Source of the DNA: Gracilaria gracilis
Taxonomy: Eukaryota; Rhodophyta; Florideophyceae; Gracilariales; Gracilariaceae
DNA: 64,000 nucleotides
Reading direction: 5' to 3'
Assembly: GCA_030374805.1 (NCBI GenBank)
Contig: JARGSG010000202.1
Coordinates: 558,001 to 622,000 of the forward strand
Numbering within the stretch: the stretch's first letter is position 1; each line of letters opens with the position of its first letter. Below, in pieces: positions 54,545 through 64,000 of the stretch. The translations under genes and the position numbers were made by a program. The notes under the pieces were generated by a model. The model was not told where the DNA came from, ran no database searches, and saw only the letters and a program-made list of their open reading frames with translations.

Positions 54545-57505
54545 GTGGCACCAACCCATTGCGATCTCATTGGACTGCAGACCTCATTGCTACCCTTTGC
54601 CACGCCCTCGTGGCTCCTAGATCCTTTCACCAAGTTGGTTGCATCGTCGTCCCAATTTGGTCAACGGCACAGCCCTCTTGCCATCTTGGGCCGTGCGTCG
54701 CGCTCGTTCTGCGATACGGAGCGTGGATTTTCACCACCTGGGTCACCACCGACAGTAGCTTCCTCTTTTCTATCTGTAGTTTTGGGCGCGACGCGCGCCC
54801 GTTTTGTACCTGCAAGGTTCGACCACCAGCACGTGATGGCGTATACCTTAACGGATTCAGGGCTTCGGTTGGCTTTTTTTGCATCGGCCCACCCATGGAG
54901 GTACGCGGCGCGACTTTGCGCTCCTGTGCGGACTGTACCGTGAAGGTTTTTTGGCATCCCTTGATTGGGGCTTTTCTCGCTGTTTCTTTGAGGTTCCGTG
55001 TCCGTTCTCTTTGAAGTGCTGGCGCTACCTCCTTCTAGTTTGTCTCACCGTGACCCTTTCTGGTTATTTTCGTACTCCTTGCGGTTTTTTGTGCTGGATG
55101 ACGCCGGCGTGGCTTCTGGCCCCACCGAAAAGTTTAAAGCCGTTTATGGTGACCCCCCGATCCCTATTTTAACCACGCGGGTAGCGCCGGTACCAGTGTA
55201 CGGGCTCGCACCCGTAGCGGTATACGACGCTTGTCGGCTCCCCATATTGGTCAGTCAGATGATGTAACCCCAAGGGACGGCGTGATCCTGGCGACCAATG
55301 CAGATACCTTGATAGTTGACCCAGCATGGAGTCCCGAACGGGTGGAGGTTCTGAGCATCAGCTCTGGCGACTCACCCATTGTGGATAAAAAGCCAATTCG
55401 GTTCACCTCTGCGGTTGAGTGCCGCGCGTCTCAACCACTTTTTCGCGGTAATCATCACGACATGTTGGGCGCCGTTCCGTCGCGCGGTCGTGTAAGCGGC
55501 ATCACCAAGTCTGGTTCGCGCGGTGCTGCGTTGTACCACACCCTGTATCCAAACAGGTTTTCGGAGCCAGCCATTTCAGTCTTCTTCTCACCAACTTCAA
55601 GGGATTCATGAAGGGATCCAGGAACCGTATAGTCTAGAGCCCAAGATTTCTCGTGGCATTTCCTACTATGGTTTGGAAGCGCTCACCACGGGCGATTGGA
55701 ACTTTTACCAACATGGTCCCTTCGGGATCGATCCAAAATAGTTTCGCAAGCCACGCTGTACCGCCGGTACTGGCCGGTGGCACCAGGGAACACCTCGCTT
55801 CCAGGCATTTTGCGACATCCGACTCTGGATACCAACTTGGGTTTGTTTCGTTGGGATTGTGAGCGTCTCCGCTCAGTTCCGCAGACGCTCCACCGTCGGG
55901 ATAAAAAATCTCAACCTCGTCATAGTCGGCTGCAGTGCTATGAAAGTCGCCAGTGACAAAAACCAATGAGATATTTCATTCCCCCGCTATATTCGAGCGA
56001 TCTGCCGTACGTTCGTATTGAATCGTAGCTCCATTATTGCCGACGTCTGGTGGTGAAGATCTGTCAGTATGACTCCCTTCCGCAGCAGTACCTTTCGGCT
56101 TCTCCACATTTGGTTTGCTTGGATAGGCCGTACAACACCATCCATTATTCTAACCGTCGTAGGTAGGGCGTGGATGCCGCCACCGAGGCCCGCATCCGCA
56201 CCTGGTTCAGCTACAACCGCGTCATGCAGGAGTTGCACAATGCGGAGTTCTTCTCTCAACCTAATAAGGGCAGGACTTCTTGGTATGTGGCTCGACCAGA
56301 GTGGTGGAATGCCTATGAGGTTCTCATGTCCCTGGGCTTCCCAACTTCACCGGTATTGGCCTAATTCAGGAGCTATATCACCTGTAACCACGATCGATAT
56401 TGCCTCATTTGGTCTATTTTGCCCGCCGCGGAGTGGCCCGTGTTGGTGCCTGTTCGGGCTCTGCAGGCTTCCCGTGACGGTATTGACTGGGATTGCCGCT
56501 CTCGCGAAGCCGCGATTTACCGTGACTGTGTGCAACCTCCTGATCGTATGTTTTTCATTCCCCCGAGGGTCATTCGCAACATCCGACAGTTTGGACTCGG
56601 AACCATTGTGGCGGGTACGGACTACTCCACTGAACAGCTGGAGTCGTTGCTTACCCAAGTGGAGAGTTTCCCGTGGGGATCGAAGCAAGGGTGGGAAGAT
56701 TTCCATCCGGTGTCCTGAATGGTTGTCCAGCGCGGAGCAACGTTATCCCGGGGCACCGACTGAGCAGAGACCTCCAGAGAGTCCCAAACCATTCCCAATA
56801 GTGGTGAAATCGCGAGGGGCTACCCCTGTGGTCAGTTCAGCTCCTACTATCGCTCCGGAAGGACCCAACACGCCTGCCCATACTGGTGTAACTCTTCTTC
56901 TCTCCATTACCACAATGTCTGATGGGCCACCGCGCGCTATCTCACGGGGTGTCATGGCTGCGGCTATGGCGCCTGTTACCTTTCAGGTAGACTGCCACGC
57001 CGTTTCAGGTTTAATGGCTCGGGTCCGCCAAGCCTGCCTGATGAACTTCCAGCGGGCCGGTCCTACCTCTGTGGTCGAAGCGCTTACCCTCCTAGAAAGC
57101 ATCCTGCCCCGTCACGCACAGTACATGCGATCCCTCTCCCCAATTGGTGAGTTCCGGCATCGGTTCCAGGTCGACCTCTATCAGATTGTTACCAACCAGG
57201 TGGCGGGCCTATCGAAGGCTATGGGTCCGACGCCTACAAGCTCTTTGGAGGATCCCCTATTTAGCGCTAGCTTGAACCCCGGCCTTCTAGACGTTCCACA
57301 GGCCCCTCTGCCCACCGGGTCATCGGTACCTCCGTCGGTTGCGCAGGCGACCGCTCCACCTCCGATAGGTCCTGACGTAATTCCAGTCGTCAGCGTGCCT
57401 ACTATTACCCCCGTGGGTCACGGTAGCGCACCTAGCCAGGCTCCAAACCAGGCTCCTCTCTTCCATCCTTGGCCAGGAGCCCATCAAAACACCACTCCAT
57501 GTTGA
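54545..57505 (+). pseudogene. unidentified ORFs downstream of the LTR, probably a degenerate retroelement gag region
   Basis: The plus strand holds a chain of protein-like pieces in changing frames: FFVLDDAGVASGPTEKFKAV near 55090, DGVILATNADTLIVDPAWSP from 55280, KKPIRFTSAVECRASQPLFR to about 55600, then ISYYGLEALTTGDWNFYQHG to 55741, ARIRTWFSYNRVMQELHNAE (56170-56364), FFIPPRVIRNIRQFGLGTIV (56419-56718) and a last ORF to 57505 with FQVDCHAVSGLMARVRQACL and a Pro-rich end. No protease, RT or integrase follows. Position after an LTR suggests a gag-like precursor of a non-autonomous element; the proteins match nothing I recognise. Confidence 0.4.
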
Positions 57506-58476
57506 GGATTCTCAGCTGGAGGCTCCTCGGGGCCTCACTTTGCTACTCACCCATCTGGTTGATTCCTGTCTCAACTTCTGCATCCCTGTTGGTATTACTC
57601 TTCAAGTAAAGGTAAAAGTTACGCGTTTCCATGTTAGGTTCCAGTTACCATAGAGGTGGATTACGCAGCTAGAAAGGAAGCGCGAAAGCAGCTCTTCCTT
57701 CCTTAAACCAGCGCACCACGACGGGTGAAGAGTGTTTCCTTGTAGGTATATTAGTTCCATCTTGAGCTATATTGGTGCTCGTAGTATGGATTCACCATAT
57801 TGGAACGCCGCCTCGCCTCCGTGCGGCGCAGCGAGGGGTTTCGACTCTCATGAGGTGAGATGTTGTGCCACGCTCTCGCGCGTTGTGGCCACCAATGTAC
57901 CGAGATGGTTCTGCATGGCCTTTTGCCATGCATGGGCGCACGTGTGGTGTTTCACCCTGGAGGTTACTTGCCAGGCGAATCAAAATATTCGACCGGGAAA
58001 TTAACCCTTTATATGGTATCGAAAACGGAGAAAACCCTTTTGGTCTGTATCTCGAGAACCAAGCGGTTTCAGAGGCTAAGAGTGGCCGATGCGGGAGGGT
58101 GGCAATGTCAAAATAGTTGGATTTTTTGACCATGCCGTTGCTCGCTCCCTACATACAATAGTGTAAACCGAATTGGTTACCCCGCACGGCGCGCCACGGG
58201 GAGCGCGCATAGACCTCGACAAAATAAAATGGTACAATGTTTTGAATGTTTCCACCGTTCTGGTTCGTGCGTGTATGGCGTGCGCGTTCGCGCGTGTGCC
58301 GCGCGCTTGCATGGCGCGTGTACAACAACAGCTCTAGCGCTTTTGGTTCCCTGTACGTACCCTCGCGGAGGGCTTTCTTCTGGTTGTAACTTTCTGGTAA
58401 GCGTTGGAAACCACTTTGGTACTCGTGATTAAAATGCTTTTCTCCCTTCCTTAGGGAATTGCATCACCTCTAAGGT
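57506..58476. other. no gene; probably LTR sequence of the neighbouring gypsy-2
   Basis: Lies between the unidentified plus-strand ORFs and the end of gypsy-2 pol. On the minus strand AAGGAAGGGAGAAAAGC (about 58438-58454) just past the pol stop is a plausible polypurine tract, so the sequence beyond should contain the gypsy-2 3' LTR. No second copy is present for comparison. Confidence 0.4.
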
Positions 58477-60880
58477 TTACCCATCATTCGGCATGTTGTC
58501 CCCTTTGCGGTTGCAGTAGCTTACCCTGAAGTGGTGTGGTATTGCTGAGGGCGACTCGGCGGTATCACCCTCGGCGCCCCAGCCATACCAACATACGGTG
58601 TACTCCAGACCTTCTTGGGTACGGCGGTGACCTACCAGGCGTTCCTCTGGGAACGCATTAGAGACCTGAGACCGTATTCCGTCGCCACTTTGGTTTAGAT
58701 GAGCATCAGTATCACTAGGGGAAGGTGCTTCCTGTGAAGGAGCAATTGTAATCCCCGCGGGTGGTACGTAGTTCGGGTCGTCTCCCTGTGTGTCATCATT
58801 AACCTCAAGGGGTATTTCGTCCTCCCTGGGCTGAGTTCTCAGGGCAACAGCTTGTGGGTCACGCGCGGATTCTCCGCTATCCTTCCTGGTTGGAACCGTT
58901 CGAGGTGCGACTGTGATTCGGTCAATACAGATCGTATTCTCTACGCCATCTTGGTTCACCGTCACGATGTGATCAGTCAACCGAACTACCTTGAAAGGTC
59001 CCGATGATTTCGGAAGAAGCTTGAAATTGATATCTCTATCAATATCTTCATCATCGGCTCGATCACCCGGTCTTGTTTTAGCTCCTTTCGTAGGGTGGCC
59101 AATAAAGACATATTGACCCGGCGTAGCCGTTACCGCTTTGGTTACCTTTCGGTCGTAGTCTTCTTTGTACCACTTTTGGGAGGCTGTGAGCTTGCTCTCA
59201 GCATAATTGAGAGCATGCCTCAACCTCCAAAGGGTATTCAGTTTGATCTGTGACCGTGTGAGCGCACCGGCGGCTTCTTGTACTAATGGGTCTTCTTCAA
59301 CAACAATACCTGCCGGGTGTCGTGATAATGTCAGATCGAACGACATTATTTGTGATGCTCGATGAACCTGTAGGTTGTATGCATACGTCAAGAGCTAAAC
59401 GAGCTCTTCCCAACCAGTTTGGTGTTCTTCTGTATAGTGTTGTAACCTATATACAAGTGTTCTGTTAAAGCGCTCCAACTGCCTATTAGTTTGCGGATGA
59501 TAGGCAGTGTTGAAGTAGTGCTTAATATCCAAGAGGTTACGAACAGCTTCAAAGAACTTCGAAGCTAGTTTCGAATTATTGGAGGTAAGTAGATAAATTG
59601 TTGCACCATACGGGTAGATCCAATTGTTCAAGAACGCCACCGCGAGGGTTGTAGACTTTGTGTCCTTCAATGGTATCGCTCGCGTGAGCTTTGAGAGCCT
59701 GTCGGTGACTACGATGATGTACTGATGTCTCCTTGTGGTTTTCGGCACTGAACTTAGAAAGTCTATTACGACGAATTGGAGAAGGCCCGCAGCAGGGAAT
59801 AGTTTCAAGTATTTCCTGTGCTTGCGAAGACCTCCACGGGTTCGTACGCATGACTCGCACTGACCTACAAAGGTATAGATATCATGAGCCATAGGGGACC
59901 AATAATACCCTTGTCTCAAGGTGTAGTACATTCTCGTACCTCCAGGGTATCCTGATCCCTTTGGGTAGTGGGCAAGGTACAGCACCCTAGAGCGCAGCAC
60001 CTTGGGCACCACCTTTTGAAGGGAACCATCGATGGGAGCTCGCCCGACAAGGAAAGTATTTCGGTCAACCTCAAAGTTTGAATCTTTCATACCTACTTTG
60101 TTCATGAGAGAGCGGCAATAGACACAGTTCGCTTGCTCTCTCAAAATTTCCTCACGGGTAATCGGCATGACTTCTGATTTTTCGAGCGACGCCGTCACTA
60201 AACCACGTATCTTCCTCGGGTAGAGTCCAGTAACCTTCTAAGGTATCAACATCACCATCAGGGTTTATACAGATGGTAAAGCATGGGATATCAGCCTTTA
60301 CTGGCTTGGTATCCAAACCATCTGTGGTTATGCGAGACATTGCATCTCCGACATTATGCTTGATACCTGATCGGTACTATACGTCGTACTCAAACTCTGA
60401 AAGTCATAACCGCCATCGGGCAAGTCTGCCTGATGCGTCGGCGAGACCGAGTATCCACCGCATGGCGTCATGGTCGGTTCGAAGCGTAAACTTCTCACCA
60501 TATTGGTAGAGACGGAGCATCTGCAAGCTGCAGACCACAACTTGACACTCCTTTTCGGTTGTTATGAAATTCTTTTCTGCAGCGTGCAGAGCACGGCTGC
60601 CGTACCCTATAGGTAGGTTGTCGCCGTTCTCTTGCTCCTGCATAAGACAAAAACCAATTTGGGCGACCGAAGCGTCGGTAACCAATTTGTGTCGAACACC
60701 AGCTTTCGGTAGTGCCAAGATGGGAGGTGTCAAGAGCACATGTTGCAGCGCCTCGAAAGCGTCTATTACCAAATTGTTAAGACATTCAAACCTTGTAGGT
60801 TTGCCTTTGAGCAGCTTTCTGTTGCTGGGAGTCGCTATCGTAGCAAATCCCTTTTCAATCAATTGCTGTTTTATTTATAG
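58477..60880 (-). pseudogene. gypsy-2 pol fragment (RT end, RNase H, integrase, chromodomain-like tail)
   Basis: Starts abruptly in RT connection (GFATIATPSNRKLLKGKPTR), then RNase H (HKLVTDASVAQIGFCLMQEQ, ALHAAEKNFITTEKECQVVV, FTLRTDHDAMRWIL). TGA 60404-60406 and TAG 60377-60379 interrupt WRL-x-LSEFEYDV-x-YRSGIKH, where the family has Arg and Gln. After a frameshift near 60170 the integrase follows: LAHYPKGSGYPGGTRMYYTL, in which zinc-ligand His are Tyr, LLQFVVIDFLSSVPKT with the first Asp, LLTSNNSKLAS where the second Asp is lost, and RQLERFNRTL with the Glu. TAG 59395-59397 cuts off the last ORF (58477-59391), which ends in a chromo-shadow-like HRRTQEGLEYTVCWYGWG. The 5' half is gone, replaced by the LINE at about 60885. 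Confidence 0.85.
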
Positions 60881-61103
60881 TGTTCCCAATATCCAATGAA
60901 GAGCAGCAGGGTAACACTGTCAAGGTGTAAACTAACTCGGTCAATTACGAACCAACGCATTCATTCTTACTACTTATAGCACAGATTTACAACTGTGCTT
61001 CTTCCAGTACCTCTAGTATTTCGGTCGCCTCCTGCCTCTCTCCAGGTGACCAATCTTCCATTCCGAGTAGTACTTTCAGTCTTCCGTACTTCCAGTACTC
61101 GTG

Positions 61104-61640
61104 TCAAAGTACATCACGTGCCCCCATTCGGTTCGCTGGGAACTCATTGAAGTACCATCGGATACCCATCATTCGGTGCGACACTTTGCGCAACCGAAGA
61201 ACGGGTGGGTATTTTCCATTTGCCGCAGACGGGATTTTGCGAACGCGTCTTGCCGAAGCAAGTTTCCACTCCACATCCCGTGTCCTGCCTATTCCCGTTG
61301 TACACAAATTATCAATTTCCGCTCGCAGTGCCGAAATTGAAGGATGCGCATTATACAGCGACAGCTGCCGACATGCTCGGTTCACCTTCAACTGTCGCGA
61401 TCTGTGTTCCAATTCAAGATACAATGCCGTTTCACGACACGATTGATAGTGCTGTAGACGCTTGGAGGCGAGAACAATTCGTCGCAGAGCCACAGACTCT
61501 AGACGACAAAGTGCACGCATCATCGGCACCCGATATGTTCCAAACCGAGATGCCACTTTTCCAAGAATCAGTTTGAAGAACGTTGCTTCAAGCTTCACTA
61601 TCGCCATTTCCAAACGTGGTGTGAGCGGTACAAGATGCAA
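61104..61640 (-). pseudogene. LINE C-terminal region
   Basis: 178 codons continuing the RT in a third frame (EMAIVKLEATFFKLILGKVA, ... ARRVRKIPSAANGKYPPVLR). Basic and helical, as expected for the region behind the RT of LINEs. No zinc finger is seen. It ends about 220 bases before the gypsy-2 junction. Confidence 0.55.
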
Positions 61641-61729
61641 CGCATATTCTTAAATCGACCTCACGAATGCGCGGTACAAACTCACACAGCTGCGCGTGTC
61701 AAATCCATTCCGGTGCAGACCAGCACCGG

Positions 61730-62665
61730 CTAGGCTTCCCAATCGCGTTGAGCATTTTGTACTCGTCCCATGTGCTTCTCGGCTGTTACTCCACTAGTGT
61801 TTAGAGACACCCCCAGATATACTGCACTACGTACCACGCTCAGCTCATCACCAGCAAGTGTGAATATTGTAGAGTGATTTTGGTTTGCAGGCAGTTGCAG
61901 TACCATGGACTTGCCGTTTGCAGTGTTCCACGGCATTTGCATTTCTTTGCCCCAACTACTGCATATGTCTAGCAGTTGTTGCAGCCCGCTATCGGTCTTC
62001 GCCATCAGAATCACATCGTCGGCAAATGCACTTGCACCTCGATCCGACACATGATATGGCACCTCCTGCACTCGATACAGCATGGAATCAATATACATGT
62101 TGAACAATGTACAGCTGAATGGGTCACCTTGAGGCACTCCAAGAGTCATTTGTACTTGCTCATCTTTCCAATTTCCATTTATGAAAGCGTTGACTGGTTG
62201 CAGCAGCAAAGTAGTCATTGCCGCATGCTTCGGTTGTAACCTCGCTGCGCACACTTGCGACAATAGTTTTCGGTTGACTTTGTCGTACGCCTTCGTTAGA
62301 GCCAGTACTGCCACACGCGAGTGGCCATTTGTGATGATGTTACTCACTTCTACAATCGCCTGTTCCGTGCCATTGTACTTTGAGAACCCATACTGATACT
62401 CATGAAACTCAATATAGTTCACCACAATCGAGTTTAATGCAGCCGAAATTGCTTTCCGCAAGTGCGACAGAATAGAGATCGGTCGGTAGTTGGATGGTAC
62501 CGAGATGTCGCCTTTCTTGTATATGGGCGATATACGTGCCTGCCGCAACGCTAAAGGTATATATGCCAACCTGCAGCACGCCCGCCACAGCTTCAGAAGC
62601 GTGGACGTGCACAAAGTTGGACTGACCTGTAGCATTTTCGACGCCACGTTATCGCGGCCAATCAT
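61730..62665 (-). pseudogene. LINE reverse transcriptase
   Basis: 311 codons. ARISPIYKKGDISVPSNYRP and ISILSHLRKAISAALN (fingers), YGFSKYNGTEQAIVEV, VLALTKAYDKVNRKLLSQV (motif A), MTLGVPQGDPFSCTLFNMYI (motif B) and SAFADDVILMAKT (motif C with the FADD pair). Motif A has Ala where the catalytic Asp is expected (codon GCT), so this copy should be inactive even apart from the frameshifts. Confidence 0.87.
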
Positions 62666-63492
62666 CTCCCCTTCTTTGCATCCTTGATCGACTTTTCCAA
62701 TGTAATCTGGAACGAGTCCGGGACGTCAAATGTGAGTGCTTTCACCCCACATTCTGGTGGCTGATACTCGGCAATAAACTCAGCATAGTCCTGAGGGTCT
62801 AATGGGTTTCCACGTTCAAGTGCCCGTGCGCTATGTTGAGATCGTAATTTCATCACCGAGTTGATTCGATTCGCTGTTTGAGATGCTGTCTCGTCCTCGG
62901 CGTTGTCAAGAAATTCGTCCAACAGTTGTCTCTTCTTTGCCCGACAACGACGTTTAATGAATCGGTCAATCACCTTGTACACATTCCACATTTGAATGTT
63001 GCCACTTCGTTTCCACGGTTTGTAATAGGTAGATCGCACACGACTCAACTGGTCAAGACTAGAATCGCAGAAGAAGCGATATCGGTCAGGACGCATTGAT
63101 ACGAAAGTGATCAAGGGGCTACTGATTGTGTCCACAAGTTGGCTACAAGCATCCTCCAGATCCTCTCTTGAGTTTGCGTGGTCAAAACGTGAAGCCACAT
63201 TAGGCAAATTGGCTTTGTAATACATCTGAGCGTCTTCTATTTTGTCCACGCATTTGAGTTTCGCCCTCGAAATCTTCGGTTTTCGTGGTGAGAATTGAGT
63301 TGTCATCCAGTCAATGTCTGCAACAACCATATTGTGATCCGAGACCGCATCCCACGATCCACTTGCTGTTGCTACATTTCGAACAGACACTCGCTTCGAG
63401 ATGAAGAAATCCACTACACTCGAACCATTTGGGGTAGGAAAGGTTGGCGTTAACTCGGATGGAGCCCTCCGACCACGACAATCCATACACAA
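62662..63492 (-). pseudogene. LINE endonuclease C-terminal half and linker
   Basis: The exonuclease-endonuclease-phosphatase ending is visible as FPTPNGSSVVDFFISKRVSV and SWDAVSDHNMVVADIDW, with the SDH catalytic triplet. The following 200 residues link to the RT (RVRSTYYKPWKRSGNIQMWN). The first two thirds of the endonuclease are not visible in any frame between 63492 and 64000. Confidence 0.72.
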
Positions 63493-64000
63493 ACACCCGC
63501 ACTTGTTGCCTGCAACCTGTAATCAGTACACGACGCTATAATGTGTATATCTAGGCCCATCAAGTCACAAGTCAGCAACAAGTACCTGTAAACCATATGA
63601 CGTGAACCAAACACAGCCAACAAGTTCCATGCATCCAGATACATACATGTGCATGCAGCACTACCCGAACATGATGTCAACCACTGAACAGTGTCAACAC
63701 TCGTGCACCATGTACCAAGTATCCACATTGCTACATGTGCACACTGTGCACCTCGACCACTCTTGACAACGTGTCCTGGTGTACAGTCTGTCTGTACGGA
63801 CCCATCTGAACACCTTGATATTCGACACAGTGATGGAGGTTATAGCTGGGAAGGGAAGGTTGATGCAAAGGGAAGGTGGGGATATGCAAAGGAAGTTCGC
63901 CAGCTCTGGCTCGGATTTACTTGGAGGTGCTTCTGTCACAACTTATATAGCACTACGTCGTCGCACTACCGCTCACTTCCACTCGGAGTAAAACCTAAAC
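63493..64000. other. no confident gene; possibly LINE 5' sequence
   Basis: Short minus-strand ORFs (63450-63728, 63694-63939) are in the right orientation for the missing LINE N-terminus, but no endonuclease motif is visible. CTTATATAGCAC near 63941 could be a TATA element. Confidence 0.35.

Larger units (their letters stand above)
60885..63492 (-). mobile_element. LINE (non-LTR retrotransposon), 5' part uncertain
   Basis: Minus-strand order: end of an apurinic-type endonuclease, reverse transcriptase, C-terminal region, short 3' tail. The 3' end (ACACTATAAATAAAACAG) sits directly on the gypsy-2 RT sequence. Three frames are used, so there are at least two frameshifts. There is no clear 5' end; the element may continue past the window. 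Confidence 0.75.

Noticed and set aside
1..64000. Reassigned stop codons (ciliate-like code) as explanation for in-frame stops
   Set aside because: TAG stands at conserved Trp in the Tc1 transposase but at Gln-type positions elsewhere, one TAG is at an expected Ser, and intact genes end at ordinary stops. A consistent reassignment does not fit.
1..64000. tRNA, rRNA genes and CRISPR arrays
   Set aside because: No cloverleaf-like sequence, rRNA block or spaced repeat array was noticed; the tandem repeat at 35453 has no spacers.

Overview
This is a stretch of eukaryotic nuclear DNA made of nested and decaying transposable elements around a few GC-rich, apparently intron-poor host genes. Spliceosomal-type signals, eIF2B gamma, a PET127-family mitochondrial protein, class I aldolase, secreted cysteine-rich proteins and at least eight kinds of eukaryotic transposon establish a eukaryote. 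The compact single-exon host genes separated by large LTR-retrotransposon islands fit a multicellular red alga (Chondrus-like). That placement is an inference; nothing in the window proves the species.

Layout. 1-8106: a Ty3/gypsy element on the minus strand (gag, protease, RT, RNase H, integrase, one LTR), whose LTR end abuts a fragment of another gypsy integrase (8107-8843). 9265-10207: a TRIM-like mini-element with 157-bp terminal repeats. 11512-16783: a divergent gene pair, an intact 420-aa basic protein and a broken tnp2-like (CACTA-type) transposase. 18409-19410: a zinc-finger protein with one internal stop. 20531-22283: a broken PET127-family gene. 22580-29027: a complete copia-type element with 285-bp LTRs, a spliced zinc-finger leader ORF, gag and pol, inserted into the 3' end of a membrane-protein gene whose main part is at 29028-30570. 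31665-33219: a complete Tc1 element with doubled terminal repeats. 33293-34690: eIF2B gamma with two internal stops. 35033-37712: a decayed C2H2 zinc-finger protein and a secreted vWD-like protein. 40496-41302: an intact secreted cysteine-rich protein. 42704-51178: two PIF/Harbinger-like gene sets (transposases plus SANT/Myb-like proteins) around a decayed aldolase and a second broken GC-rich gene. 53296-57505: an LTR related to the first one, followed by unfamiliar ORFs. 58477-60880: a second gypsy pol with a chromodomain-like tail, cut by a LINE at 60885-63492.

The main theme is decay by nonsense. Many reading frames run on through one or a few in-frame stops, and most of these stops are one C-to-T (or complementary G-to-A) change from a Gln, Arg or Trp codon that the family or context predicts. 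This affects transposons and conserved host genes alike (eIF2B gamma, aldolase, PET127). The window may therefore be a decaying duplicated segment, and the cell should carry intact copies elsewhere. The clearly intact ORFs are the secreted cysteine-rich protein (40496-41302), the SANT-like protein (50024-51178), the 420-aa protein (11512-12774), the gypsy gag (4229-6379) and the copia leader ORF.

The most unusual structure is the copia-type element. Its LTR is packed with four strong hairpins. Its first ORF appears to be assembled by splicing a 13-nt exon over a 235-nt intron onto a C2H2 zinc-finger protein. Its gag-pol is full of stops although its two LTRs differ at only four positions.
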